This document shows, piece by piece, positions 9,099-16,986 of a stretch of DNA of 64,000 bases (position 1 is the first letter of the stretch; each line of letters starts with the position of its first letter). Source of the stretch: Nostocoides sp. (GTDB lineage Bacteria; Actinomycetota; Actinomycetes; Actinomycetales; Dermatophilaceae). Made by a program: the position numbers and the translations under genes. The notes below the pieces were generated by a model, which ran no database searches, was not told where the DNA came from, and saw only the letters and a program-made list of their open reading frames with translations. Location: contig JADJEA010000001.1 of the NCBI GenBank assembly GCA_016702415.1, forward strand, positions 105,001-169,000, given 5' to 3'.

Positions 9099-9769
9099 CG
9101 GTAGCCCTTCCCGAAGACGGTCACCAACCGCGTCGGAGCCCCGGGGTCGGCCTCGACCTTTTCGCGGAGGCGGCGGACGTGGACGGTGACCGTGGAGCCG
9201 TCGCCGATATCCCACCCCCAGACCTCCCGCAAGAGTTCGTCCCGCGAGACCACCTGGCCGGTATGCCGCAGCAACCACGCGAGGAGGTCGAACTCCCGGC
9301 TGGTCAGGGCGAGCGCCTGCCCGCCGCGAGTGGCCGACCGGGCGGCGAGGTCGAGGGTCAGGTCGCCGTCGGTGACCTGGCCGACGACGGCCGCGGCGGC
9401 CGGTGGGCTACTGCGCCGCAGGACCGAGCGGATGCGAAGTTCGAGTTCGCGCTGGCTGAATGGCTTGGTCACGTAGTCGTCCGCGCCGGCCTGCAGCCCC
9501 TGGACGCGCTCGTGCTCCTGGCCCCTCGCGGTCACCATGATGACGGGCAGGTCAGGACGCATCGAGCGGAGGCGTCGGCATACGTCGAAACCGCCCATCC
9601 CCGGCAGCATGAGGTCGAGCAGGACGAGGTCCGGCGGGTCGGCAGCGAAGGCGCTCAACGCATCCGGACCCGTGGCCGCCTCGTCGACAGTGTGTCCGGC
9701 TCGGCGCAGGAATGCGGCCGCCGCCCCCCGGACGGTCGGGTCGTCTTCGACGAGCAGAATCCGGACCAT
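9083..9769 (-). CDS. OmpR/PhoB-family response regulator
   Basis: 228 residues from ATG 9769 (a TTG nine bases upstream is the less likely start). The receiver domain has acidic residues Glu8-Asp10, phosphorylation site Asp52 in 'VLLDLMLPG' and the conserved Lys in 'VTKPFSQ'. The C-terminal winged helix is of OmpR type ('LTSREFDLLAWLL', 'STVTVHVRRLREKVE'). Paired with the downstream histidine kinase. The upstream region contains a cluster of TGGCGTGCT repeats that could be its own binding sites. Confidence 0.92.
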   Translation of the reverse strand: MVRILLVEDDPTVRGAAAAFLRRAGHTVDEAATGPDALSAFAADPPDLVLLDLMLPGMGGFDVCRRLRSMRPDLPVIMVTARGQEHERVQGLQAGADDYVTKPFSQRELELRIRSVLRRSSPPAAAAVVGQVTDGDLTLDLAARSATRGGQALALTSREFDLLAWLLRHTGQVVSRDELLREVWGWDIGDGSTVTVHVRRLREKVEADPGAPTRLVTVFGKGYRWDPS

Positions 9770-9804
9770 GGGGGGCAAGGTACCCCGGCCGGGCCGACTT
9801 CAAA

Positions 9805-9879
9805 CTTGAGCACGCCATCTCGACATAAGCACGTCATCTGGCGTGCTAGTCTGGCGTGCTCAAGTCGCTGTGGCGTGCT
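9805..9879. promoter_or_regulatory. Cluster of five TGGCGTGCT-type boxes between divergent genes
   Basis: The 9-mer TGGCGTGCT or its complement occurs at 9809-9817 (minus), 9828-9836 (minus, one mismatch), 9839-9847, 9852-9860 and 9871-9879. The first and fourth are extended to a perfect 13-bp inverted repeat (CTTGAGCACGCCA at 9805-9817, TGGCGTGCTCAAG at 9852-9864). They sit between the response regulator and arfB, which are divergent. Probably an operator array; the regulator may be the adjacent response regulator, which is inference. Confidence 0.6.
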
Positions 9880-9970
9880 CACGTTGCCAAGGCCGGGGTC
9901 AGGGCCCACAGGCACCGGGGCCGCACCCTTGCCCACATTGCCCGTATGGTCGACGGGTGAGCTGGCTGTC

Positions 9971-10411
9971 ATGGACCTGACCATCCCGGCGGGACCGGGC
10001 GTCCCGGCCGGCGTGATCATCCCGGAAAGCGAACTCACGGAACGCTTCTCGCGATCCTCCGGCCCGGGCGGCCAAGGAGTCAACACCGCCGACAGCCGCG
10101 TCGAGCTGGAGTTCGACATCGCCGCCAGCGAGTGCCTGACGCCGGCCCAACGCCGCCGCGCCCTCGCCGTCCTGGGCACGCGGCTCGTCGACGCACGTCT
10201 CGTCGTCACCGCGTCGGAGCACCGCAGCCAGCGCCGCAACCGCGTCGCCGCCCGCGACCGTATGGCGACCCTCCTGCGCGACGCCCTCGTCCCCCCGCCA
10301 CCACCGCGACGCCCGACCCGGCCCACGCGCTCCTCCCAGCTCCGGCGCCTGGACGCCAAACGCAAGCGCGCCCGCACGAAGGCGGACCGGGCCCGCCCCG
10401 ATCCCGAGTAG
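9971..10411 (+). CDS. arfB: ArfB-type ribosome-rescue peptidyl-tRNA hydrolase
   Basis: 146 residues from ATG 9971. The RF-1 domain has 'SRSSGPGGQGVNTADSRV' with the catalytic GGQ at residues 33-35. The C-terminal tail is very basic (Arg/Lys-rich after residue ~115), as needed to enter the empty mRNA channel of stalled ribosomes. It lacks the codon-recognition domain of release factors. It should hydrolyse peptidyl-tRNA on non-stop ribosomes. Confidence 0.9.
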   Translation: MDLTIPAGPGVPAGVIIPESELTERFSRSSGPGGQGVNTADSRVELEFDIAASECLTPAQRRRALAVLGTRLVDARLVVTASEHRSQRRNRVAARDRMATLLRDALVPPPPPRRPTRPTRSSQLRRLDAKRKRARTKADRARPDPE

Positions 10412-10469
10412 CTCCGGACCCGCGGGGGCCGGCGTGACAGGTGGCGCGAGGACTGGTTCGATCACCGTC

Positions 10470-11408
10470 ATGGCACCGTCCTCCACCTCCCGCACCCTGA
10501 CCGTCGTCCCCGTTCCCGGCCCCGGGGCGGAGGACGTGCTCGTCGGGCACGACGGAACGGCATACACCGGCACGGCCGACGGATCGATCTTCGCCGTCAG
10601 CCCGGACGGGAACATCATCCGGCGCATCGGTACCACCGGCGGTCGGCCCCTAGGGCTCGAGTGGCTGCCCGAGGGCCGCATCCTCATCTGCGACGCAAGG
10701 CGGGGCCTGCTGAGCATGGCCCTCGCCGACGGGCGGGTGGAGGTCCTCGCGGGGGAGGTGAACGGCATACCGATGAGGTTCTGCAACAACGCCGCCGTCC
10801 TGGGGGACGGCTCGATCTGGTTCTCCGACAGCAGTATCAAGTGGGGTATCGACGACTGGAAGTCGGATCTCATCGAGGACACGCGCACCGGGCGGCTGCT
10901 GCGTCTCGCCCCCGGGAGCCGCAATCCGGAGGTCGTCATCGACGGGCTCTGCTTCGCCAACGGCGTCGCCAAGTCGGCCGACGAGTCGTTCGTGGTGGTC
11001 GCCGAGACTGGCCTGCGGCGGCTTCGGCGACATTGGGTGCGTGGGGAGCGCGCAGGGCAGACCGACACCTTCGTCAGCGACTTGCCCGCCCACCCCGACA
11101 ACATCGCACTCGGCTCCGACGGACTGATCTGGGTCACCTACGCCTCCCCGACCGACCCCGCCTTGACCTTCCTCCAGACCAAGGCCAAGCCCTGGCTCAA
11201 GGCCGCGGTGTTGCGGGCTCCCGAGGCGTTCAAACCCAAGCCCAAGCGCACCGTCCGGGTGGCCGCGTATGCCGCATCCGCCGCCCTGGTGCACGACGTC
11301 TCGTGCGGTGCCGGTGCCTGGCACATGGCGACGGGAGTCCGCGAACAGGCCGGCCGGGTGTGGCTCGGCAGCCTGGTCGAACCCGCGCTGGCGTGGTTCG
11401 ACCTCTGA
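10470..11408 (+). CDS. SMP-30/gluconolactonase/strictosidine synthase-like beta-propeller protein
   Basis: 312 residues from ATG 10470. Propeller-like repeats include 'DGTAYTGTADGSIFAV', 'DGSIWFSDSS', 'CFANGVAKSADESFVVVAET' and 'HPDNIALGSDGLIWVTYAS', as in SMP-30/strictosidine-synthase-like proteins. These residues usually ligate a divalent metal in the propeller centre. No signal peptide. Substrate unknown: lactone hydrolysis is typical of the superfamily, but specificity cannot be read from sequence. Stands alone after arfB. Confidence 0.75.
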   Translation: MAPSSTSRTLTVVPVPGPGAEDVLVGHDGTAYTGTADGSIFAVSPDGNIIRRIGTTGGRPLGLEWLPEGRILICDARRGLLSMALADGRVEVLAGEVNGIPMRFCNNAAVLGDGSIWFSDSSIKWGIDDWKSDLIEDTRTGRLLRLAPGSRNPEVVIDGLCFANGVAKSADESFVVVAETGLRRLRRHWVRGERAGQTDTFVSDLPAHPDNIALGSDGLIWVTYASPTDPALTFLQTKAKPWLKAAVLRAPEAFKPKPKRTVRVAAYAASAALVHDVSCGAGAWHMATGVREQAGRVWLGSLVEPALAWFDL

Positions 11409-11528
11409 GGTTCCGGCGGCCCGGCTTCCACGTGCCTCAGGCGGTGGGGTGGGCCCGAGACTCGGGCCGGATTTCCGCGTCAGAGCGCATCAGGTGCGGC
11501 CGCTGGGCAGAGGTGCGAGGCTGAGCAC

Positions 11529-12437
11529 ATGCTGTCCCCCTCCGACGAGCGTGCATTGCGCACGGAGGCGATGGCCTGGCTGGCCGTGCGCACCCATGAC
11601 GGTCGCGACGCGATCAGCCGTGGAGACTTGGGCCAGTTCACTTTTCGTGGTGAGAGGGTGCCCCTGATCGACGCCGGGCGCGGGATCCGCAAACCGGGCA
11701 ACTGCCAGGCCGCCCTGTCCATCATGACCGTCCACACGCCACGCGGTGGGCGGCGTCCCTACGACGACACCGACGGACCCGACGGTTTCCCGCGCTACAA
11801 ACTCAGAGGGGATGCGCGCGGAAGCGCGGAGAACCGATCGCTCGTCAGGGCGCATGAGCTCGGCATGCCGCTGGTGTGGCTCGTCGGCGTGGCGCCGGGG
11901 TGGTTCCACGCGATTTTCCCCGTCTTTGTCGCCGGCATCGAGGAGCATCTGGACCAGGTCGTGCTCGCCTATGACCACGCCCAGGCGCTGCCCCTCCCGA
12001 CCTCACCAATGGAGGAGGTCCTGCGCGCGTATGCCGTTCGCGAGACCCGTCAGCGGTTGCATCAGCCGGTCTTCCGGTCGATGGTGGTGCGGGCCTATGG
12101 AACCCGGTGCGCGGTCTGCGCCCTCGGACACAGCCAGCTTCTCGATGCCGCGCACATTGTGCCCGACCGCGACGAGGCGGGGGTCGCCGCCGTGCGAAAC
12201 GGGTTGGCGCTGTGCAAGATTCACCACGCGGCATACGATGCGGGCATCATGGGCATCACGCCGGACTACATCGTGGACATCCGCGACGACATCCTCGAGG
12301 AGGTCGACGGCCCGCTGCTCGAGCATGGCCTCAAGGGCCTCCACCAAGGCCGTCTCATGGTGGTTCCGGAGAGGCGTGCGGAGCGGCCCGATCGGGCGCT
12401 GCTGGAGCGGCGCTACGCCGAGTTCCTGTCGGCCTGA
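11529..12437 (+). CDS. HNH endonuclease (restriction-type)
   Basis: 302 residues. The N-terminal part (to ~160) contains 'DGPDGFPRYKLRGD' and 'PLVWLVGVAPGWFHAIFPV', a module that usually precedes HNH domains in putative type IV-like restriction nucleases. The C-terminal HNH domain has the zinc ligands 'RCAVC', the catalytic 'LDAAHIVPD', and 'NGLALCKIHHAAYD'. Expected to cleave DNA, probably foreign or modified. It opens an accessory region that also has a DUF4143 ATPase and an AlbA_2 regulator, but no methyltransferase is present. Confidence 0.85.
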   Translation: MLSPSDERALRTEAMAWLAVRTHDGRDAISRGDLGQFTFRGERVPLIDAGRGIRKPGNCQAALSIMTVHTPRGGRRPYDDTDGPDGFPRYKLRGDARGSAENRSLVRAHELGMPLVWLVGVAPGWFHAIFPVFVAGIEEHLDQVVLAYDHAQALPLPTSPMEEVLRAYAVRETRQRLHQPVFRSMVVRAYGTRCAVCALGHSQLLDAAHIVPDRDEAGVAAVRNGLALCKIHHAAYDAGIMGITPDYIVDIRDDILEEVDGPLLEHGLKGLHQGRLMVVPERRAERPDRALLERRYAEFLSA

Positions 12438-12495
12438 CCGGCCGGCGAGTCGGGTGTGGGTGCCGGGCATACAGACCCCTCATTGGTCGAATGTG

Positions 12496-12553
12496 ATGCA
12501 AAAAGGGATACTCGATAGCCGCAAATACGTCAGGTTGGTATCCTTTTTTGCAT
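12496..12553. promoter_or_regulatory. Long palindrome overlapping the start of the DUF4143 ATPase gene
   Basis: Left arm ATGCAAAAAGGGATAC (12496-12511) and right arm GTATCCTTTTTTGCAT (12538-12553) are inverted repeats with one mismatch and a 26-nt loop. The right arm contains the ATG at 12552, so the structure covers the promoter and start codon. It is strikingly AT-rich compared with flanking DNA. Probably an operator or promoter element for the ATPase, perhaps autoregulatory. Confidence 0.65.
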
Positions 12554-13766
12554 GCCGACGGCTCTCCCGACATATCTCCCACGCCACGTGGACCGCTCAC
12601 TGCGGGACGCGCTGTCGAGTGCTGCCGTCGTTGTGCTCGACGGCCCCCGAGCAGTAGGCAAGACGACGACCGCGAGTCGAGTCGCCGCGTCGTCGGTCCT
12701 CCTCCCGCGCGACCGGGACCAGCTCAACGTGGACGCGGAGTCATACCTGGGCGCGCTGACTCCGCCCGTCCTGATCGACGAGTGGCAGCTCGCCGGACCC
12801 GACCTCCTGTGGACGGTCAAGCGAATTGTGGACGCGGACCCGCAGCCTGGACGATTCCTCCTTACCGGCAGTGTCGAGCCGGCGGCATACGGCCCCACCT
12901 ATCCCCTGACCGGGAGGGCGGTGCGCGTGGTGATGCGGCCCATGACCGGGGCCGAATTGAGCGGGCGAGGCAACGAGGAGACCTTCCTTGACCGCCTCAC
13001 TTCCGGGTGGCGGCCGAGCGTCGGCTCCACAATCGCTGACGACATGTCGCTGTCTCAGCTGGGCCGGGTCGGCTTCCCTGCCGCCCGTGACATGCCCGAT
13101 CCGCGTCTCTTCCTCGACGCCTACGCCAGCCTGGTGTCCCAGCGTGCGGGTGAAGAGGGCCGAGACGCGACCCGCCTACTGCGGACGATGCGCGTCCTGG
13201 CCGCCCTGACTGGTCAGGCCGTGCCCGATCAGCGGGTGTGGGAAGCAGCAGACGTGAGCAAGGTGGCGTGGAAGCACTACGACGACCTGCTGACCCGAGT
13301 GCACCTGTCTGCGGCGGTTCCCGCATACGAAACCAATCGGCTCACGCGGCTGACGACCTATCCCAAGAGGTTCCTCGCCGACACCGCCCTGGCCCTCGCG
13401 CTGGCGGACCGAACCGTCGAGGAGTTGGCAGCGGAACCATCGGCGGCAGGCCACTTCCTCGAGTCGTATGTCGTTCAGCAGCTGCGCCCGCAGGCCGACC
13501 TAGTCGGTACATCCCTAATGCATGTGCGCACGGGCGCCGGCGAGCGTGAGGTCGACCTGGTGCTCGAAACGAATGCCGGGACCTTCGGCATGGAGGTCAA
13601 GCTGGCTCGTCGTGCTTCTCCTGCCGACGCGAAGCAGCTCGCATGGCTGCGAGATCGGCTCGGGGACAGTTTCCTTCATGGGTTCGTCCTCCACACCGGC
13701 AGCGACTGCTACTCGCTGGGCGAGCGGCTCCTGGCCCTGCCGATCGGGCTTTTGATCACCGCTTGA
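12552..13766 (+). CDS. AAA_14/DUF4143 ATP-binding protein
   Basis: 404 residues. N-terminal AAA_14 ATPase with Walker A 'GPRAVGKTTTASRV' (~31-44), Walker B 'PPVLIDEWQLAG' and sensor 'FLLTGSVEP'. The C-terminal DUF4143 domain includes 'LLTRVHLSAAVPAYETN' and 'KRFLADTALALAL'; the end has a PD-(D/E)xK nuclease-like pattern, 'GEREVDLVLETNAGTFGMEVKLA'. This family is widespread, patchily distributed and of unknown function. The ATG lies inside a palindrome, suggesting autoregulation. Situated in an accessory region poor in the CGGCATAC motif. Confidence 0.85.
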   Translation: MPTALPTYLPRHVDRSLRDALSSAAVVVLDGPRAVGKTTTASRVAASSVLLPRDRDQLNVDAESYLGALTPPVLIDEWQLAGPDLLWTVKRIVDADPQPGRFLLTGSVEPAAYGPTYPLTGRAVRVVMRPMTGAELSGRGNEETFLDRLTSGWRPSVGSTIADDMSLSQLGRVGFPAARDMPDPRLFLDAYASLVSQRAGEEGRDATRLLRTMRVLAALTGQAVPDQRVWEAADVSKVAWKHYDDLLTRVHLSAAVPAYETNRLTRLTTYPKRFLADTALALALADRTVEELAAEPSAAGHFLESYVVQQLRPQADLVGTSLMHVRTGAGEREVDLVLETNAGTFGMEVKLARRASPADAKQLAWLRDRLGDSFLHGFVLHTGSDCYSLGERLLALPIGLLITA

Positions 13767-13845
13767 GGCGCCAAGGCGCAGCGAACGGCGCTGCCGCCCG
13801 CGAAATAGGTGTCAGGGACGACGCTGGCGGCAGTGTGGACCCCAG

Positions 13846-13922
13846 AACGACGAAACTCCCGACCGGATCATCTCCGGCCGGGAGTTTCGGGAAACCGAAA
13901 CGGGTAGTTCAGGGAACTACCC
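13846..13922. repeat. 77-bp direct repeat, left copy, with two internal hairpins
   Basis: Nearly identical to 16766-16842, differing at only a few bases within the first hairpin loop and arm. It contains an inverted repeat GAAACTCCCGACCGGA / TCCGGCCGGGAGTTTC and a second perfect hairpin GGGTAGTTC-AGG-GAACTACCC. The copies bracket a 2.8-kb segment carrying the AlbA_2 gene and a decayed transposase. Confidence 0.9.
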
Positions 13923-14023
13923 TGTCTGTGGGTGGTTCCCGAAACTCCCTGACCTGCGTCCACGGAACACATAGTCGCTCTTCAGGCACAGCCGACGGTG
14001 GACTCCGGGCACACCCTGGTGTT

Positions 14024-15661
14024 CTATGCCCGGACGTACTTGGCGCCGCGGCGCTCGCCGACCAATCGCAGCTCACCGCGGTCGACCAGGCTCTTGAGCA
14101 CCCACCTGGCTTGCGTCGGCGACACCTGGCACAGCCCCGCCGCTTGTGCCCGGGTGATCGATCCGTACGCATCCACGTAGTCACCGATCATTCGCTCTTG
14201 CTGGATGGGGTCTGCACCCTTCACGCGCACGTAGGCGGTCCGATCCTGCGCCAGGTCGTAGAAGCGGGGAGTGAGGTGGAGGCGTCGGCTCCGGCCCACG
14301 CCTCGGGTCTCGAGGATGCCCAGCTCCACCAGTTGCGTGGTGATATTTCGCACGGTGGCTGGGAGCATGGACAGTGACTGGGCGAGCTCGCTCGACGCGG
14401 CTGACCCCAGCGCCTTGACCTCGTGCACCACCCGCAACTGGTCCAACCCCAGAGAGCGCTGCTGTTCGTTCTCGAACGTCAGCAGGAAGCGGACCAGATC
14501 GAGGTCGGCCGTTCCGAGAGGGACGGAGACCAGAACCGAGTTCGTCGTGGAGCGTGCGTAGCTTGGCGCGTCGCGGCCGGCCCGCAGCTGCTGCTCGAAC
14601 ATCTCGTTGACCCCCTTGCCCTTGCGCTCGACAAGCCCGGCCCGCTTGAAGGCGTCGGCAAGGATCGGGCTCCTGGGACGAGACTCATCGAGGATGTTGT
14701 GGATCGTGACGCCGGGAGGCAGGCCGCCGGGGTTGCTCACCACGAACTCGGCATCGTCGATCTGCACCCTCGTCGGACCGAGGGCCGAGTAGTCGCGGTG
14801 CACGATGGCGTTCGCCACTGCTTCGCGTCGGGTCACTGAGGGGATGAGCGGGACGTCGACTCGGTGGATGCCCGCCATCAACTCGACCACGCTGTTCCGG
14901 GCGTCGATCAGCGCCTGCATGTCCTCGGTGACACGTAGGAGTGGCCCGACCAGGCGTTCGTTGGAAGCGCTCGCGACCCTCAGGTCCTGGAAGATGAACT
15001 CTGCGTTGGGCACCCATCGTGCGAGTGATTCAGTCCTGCCGAAGAGCAGGATGGCGCCGAGGCTCACAGGCGCCGTGATGGGGACCAAGCCGAGAGCTCG
15101 AAGGATGTCTTCGTCCTGGAGGTTGGCGGTGCTGTCCCTGGTCAGGCTGGAAAGCCGGCGATACCGGTCGAACTCAGCGGGGTCGAGGTCCGTCGGGGTG
15201 GCGCCCACCGCGACGGCAGCGGCGTAGTCCTGCCCTCGGGTGATCATCCCCATGCTCACGATCTCCTGCGGCGACATGGGCACGCACTGAGGTTGACCGA
15301 GGGTGTCGAGCACTCGCTTGGTGTAGTACCCATCTTTGGTCGCTACAGGTCCTGGTGTCGCCAGCGGCACATCGATGCGGAACACCTGTTGGCCGTCGAT
15401 GCGCTCGAGGCTCACCGCGACTCCAAGCGGGGGATCCGTGCTGTTCTGGACGTATGCCGCCACCCGCACCGGATCCATGTGGCCGCCAGGGCGCGGCTGG
15501 GCACCTACAACCCGTCCGTCGTCATCCACACCGAGCAGGAGTGTGCCGCCTTGGGCGTTCGCCAGGCAGGTCACGGCCTTGGTGAGGTCCCGATCGTTGA
15601 GGTGGGACTTGAACTCGGTCGTCAGCGTCTCGCCACCGCGAAGTAGTTCACTCGTGTCCAT
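14024..15661 (-). CDS. Schlafen AlbA_2 domain / ATP-binding winged-helix regulator
   Basis: 545 residues from ATG 15661. N-terminal AlbA_2 domain (about 10-130): 'TEFKSHLNDRDLTKAVTCL' followed by 'ANAQGGTLLLGVDDDGRVVG'. The middle (~270-380) matches the ATPase-like C-terminal module of this family ('RREAVANAIVHRDYS', 'EFVVSNPGGLPPGV', 'VERKGKGVNEMFEQ'). Two winged-helix regions follow. Such proteins are annotated as transcriptional regulators or putative helicases and are common in genomic islands; some relatives act in phage defence. The AT-rich 130 bp upstream is probably its promoter. Confidence 0.85.
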   Translation of the reverse strand: MDTSELLRGGETLTTEFKSHLNDRDLTKAVTCLANAQGGTLLLGVDDDGRVVGAQPRPGGHMDPVRVAAYVQNSTDPPLGVAVSLERIDGQQVFRIDVPLATPGPVATKDGYYTKRVLDTLGQPQCVPMSPQEIVSMGMITRGQDYAAAVAVGATPTDLDPAEFDRYRRLSSLTRDSTANLQDEDILRALGLVPITAPVSLGAILLFGRTESLARWVPNAEFIFQDLRVASASNERLVGPLLRVTEDMQALIDARNSVVELMAGIHRVDVPLIPSVTRREAVANAIVHRDYSALGPTRVQIDDAEFVVSNPGGLPPGVTIHNILDESRPRSPILADAFKRAGLVERKGKGVNEMFEQQLRAGRDAPSYARSTTNSVLVSVPLGTADLDLVRFLLTFENEQQRSLGLDQLRVVHEVKALGSAASSELAQSLSMLPATVRNITTQLVELGILETRGVGRSRRLHLTPRFYDLAQDRTAYVRVKGADPIQQERMIGDYVDAYGSITRAQAAGLCQVSPTQARWVLKSLVDRGELRLVGERRGAKYVRA

Positions 15662-15789
15662 GCGCCGCAGTATTGCATAGTTATGTGTGATGATACGGTC
15701 AGGTCTTACGGAGTCATATTTTTTAAATATAATGAGTGTCTCACCAGCACGCAACACCTCAAGGGGCCCAGCCCTGCGGGAGGACGCCA
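15662..15789. promoter_or_regulatory. AT-rich putative promoter region
   Basis: A strongly AT-rich stretch, including 'attttttaaatataatga' at about 15719-15736 and 'gcatagttatgtgtgatg' at 15675-15692, lies just upstream of the AlbA_2 gene and between it and the transposase remnant. It is the most AT-rich stretch of the window. Probably contains the AlbA_2 promoter; exact -10/-35 boxes are not assigned. Confidence 0.45.
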
Positions 15790-16627
15790 TCGGCCTTGCT
15801 GGGCATCTTCGACTGCCTGCCAGACATTCGCGAAGGCCTGCTGGACCGCGGCTACACCACAGCCAAGGGCGAGAAGCTCGCCGGCCCCCTCCGCGACGGG
15901 CAGGTCCAGGTCACGATGGACCTGCACAAGACCCAGCGCGGCGTCCGCCCCGGTCCGGTGGCAGGACTGATCTGGGTCGACGGACATCTCTACAGCTCGG
16001 CGATGCCCGAGCGACTACGCACGCTTGAGCCCCGACGCTGACCATGACCGAGGGGGAGAAGGCCCACCGACGGGACGTGTTCGACGCGCGCGAGCCCTAC
16101 CGGTTCGTGGCCCACGTCAAGCACAACAAGAGACGCGGCACTCAACGCTTCCGTGGACCGGCTGTCGACGGGCACCCGTTCAAGGTCCGCTGCCCCAACA
16201 CCCCCGCGTCGATGCGGATGCCGCACACCATCCCCACCACGACCTGCATCCAGGGCGAACCCTGCGGTTGCGGCAAGACCGTCACTGTCGCCGACAGCGA
16301 GCTAGAACGGGACCGGCAGCACCACCCCTGACAGTCCACGCGCTGGGACCTGTCGTTCAATCGTCGCAGCTTGATCGAGGGCCTGTTCGGCGCCAACCGC
16401 TTCCAAACCTCAGTGTCAACCGGGGGTTCTTCCGGCAGACCGGGCTGGTCGCCACCGGCATGCTGCTCGCCATCACCCTCATCGGCCACAACCTCGTCCG
16501 GCTCCACGCCTGGCACACCGTCCGAGGCCGACCCGAGCCGTGGCAGGTCCACCTCGGCGAACCCGTGGACGACCGACCGCTCGACAAGGCCACCCGGACC
16601 AGGGGCAGGCGCAGGCACCGAAGCGAC
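15790..16627 (+). pseudogene. Decayed transposase-like gene
   Basis: The coding pieces lie in three frames. 'LLDRGYTTAKGEKL...' up to 'VDGHLYSSAMPERL' is read to a stop near 16041. The next piece ('RCPNTPASMRMP', 'CIQGEPCGC') is interrupted by a stop at about 16329-16331 and then continues 'RRSLIEGLFGANRFQ'. The last piece ('FFRQTGLVATGMLLA', 'IGHNLVRLHAW') is in yet another frame. Order and content resemble the C-terminal half of actinobacterial DDE-type transposases. The N-terminal half is absent. Family assignment rests on recognised pattern only. Confidence 0.6.
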
Positions 16628-16765
16628 TGAGCCACCCTGCTCGAGCCACTCACCCCGCCTGACGTCAGCGCGACCCTGCCCGAAACAGCCACGGGACGCC
16701 GAAACCGGCCCCGCGGCATACCAAATCGGTGTCGGCGGAGACGCAGACGGGCGGCGCCACCCCAT

Positions 16766-16842
16766 AACGACGAAACTCCCGACCGGATCGACTCCAGCCG
16801 GGAGTTTCGGGAAACCGAAACGGGTAGTTCAGGGAACTACCC
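16766..16842. repeat. 77-bp direct repeat, right copy, next to tRNA-Leu
   Basis: Second copy of the hairpin-rich 77-bp repeat at 13846-13922. It ends 5 bp before the 3' end of the tRNA-Leu gene, which is on the opposite strand. The left copy has no tRNA sequence beside it, so the repeat is not simply a duplicated tRNA end. Confidence 0.9.
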
Positions 16843-16847
16843 CTCTG

Positions 16848-16930
16848 TGCGCAAGGGGGGATTTGAACCCCCACGCCCGTAAGGACACTGCCACCTGAAG
16901 ACAGCGCGTCTGCCGTTCCGCCACTTGCGC
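16848..16930 (-). tRNA. tRNA-Leu (anticodon CAG)
   Basis: Reading the minus strand from 16930: acceptor arm GCGCAAG pairs with CTTGCGC at the 3' end, discriminator A at 16848. D arm TGGCGGAACGGCAGACGC; anticodon stem CTGTC/GGCAG with loop TTCAGGT giving anticodon CAG. A long class II variable arm is present, as expected for Leu, and the T arm is GGGGGTTCAAATCCCCC. The 3' CCA is not encoded. Its downstream side abuts the right 77-bp repeat. Confidence 0.95.
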
Positions 16931-16986
16931 GTAGCCGTCCTAGTTTGCTCCACCACCGGCACGCAGCGCAAACCGGGTGCATGGGG

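Noticed and set aside
13846..16842. attL/attR sites of an integrated element in tRNA-Leu
   Set aside because: The repeats stop 5 bp short of the tRNA and share no sequence with it, and no integrase gene lies between them. Kept as repeats only.
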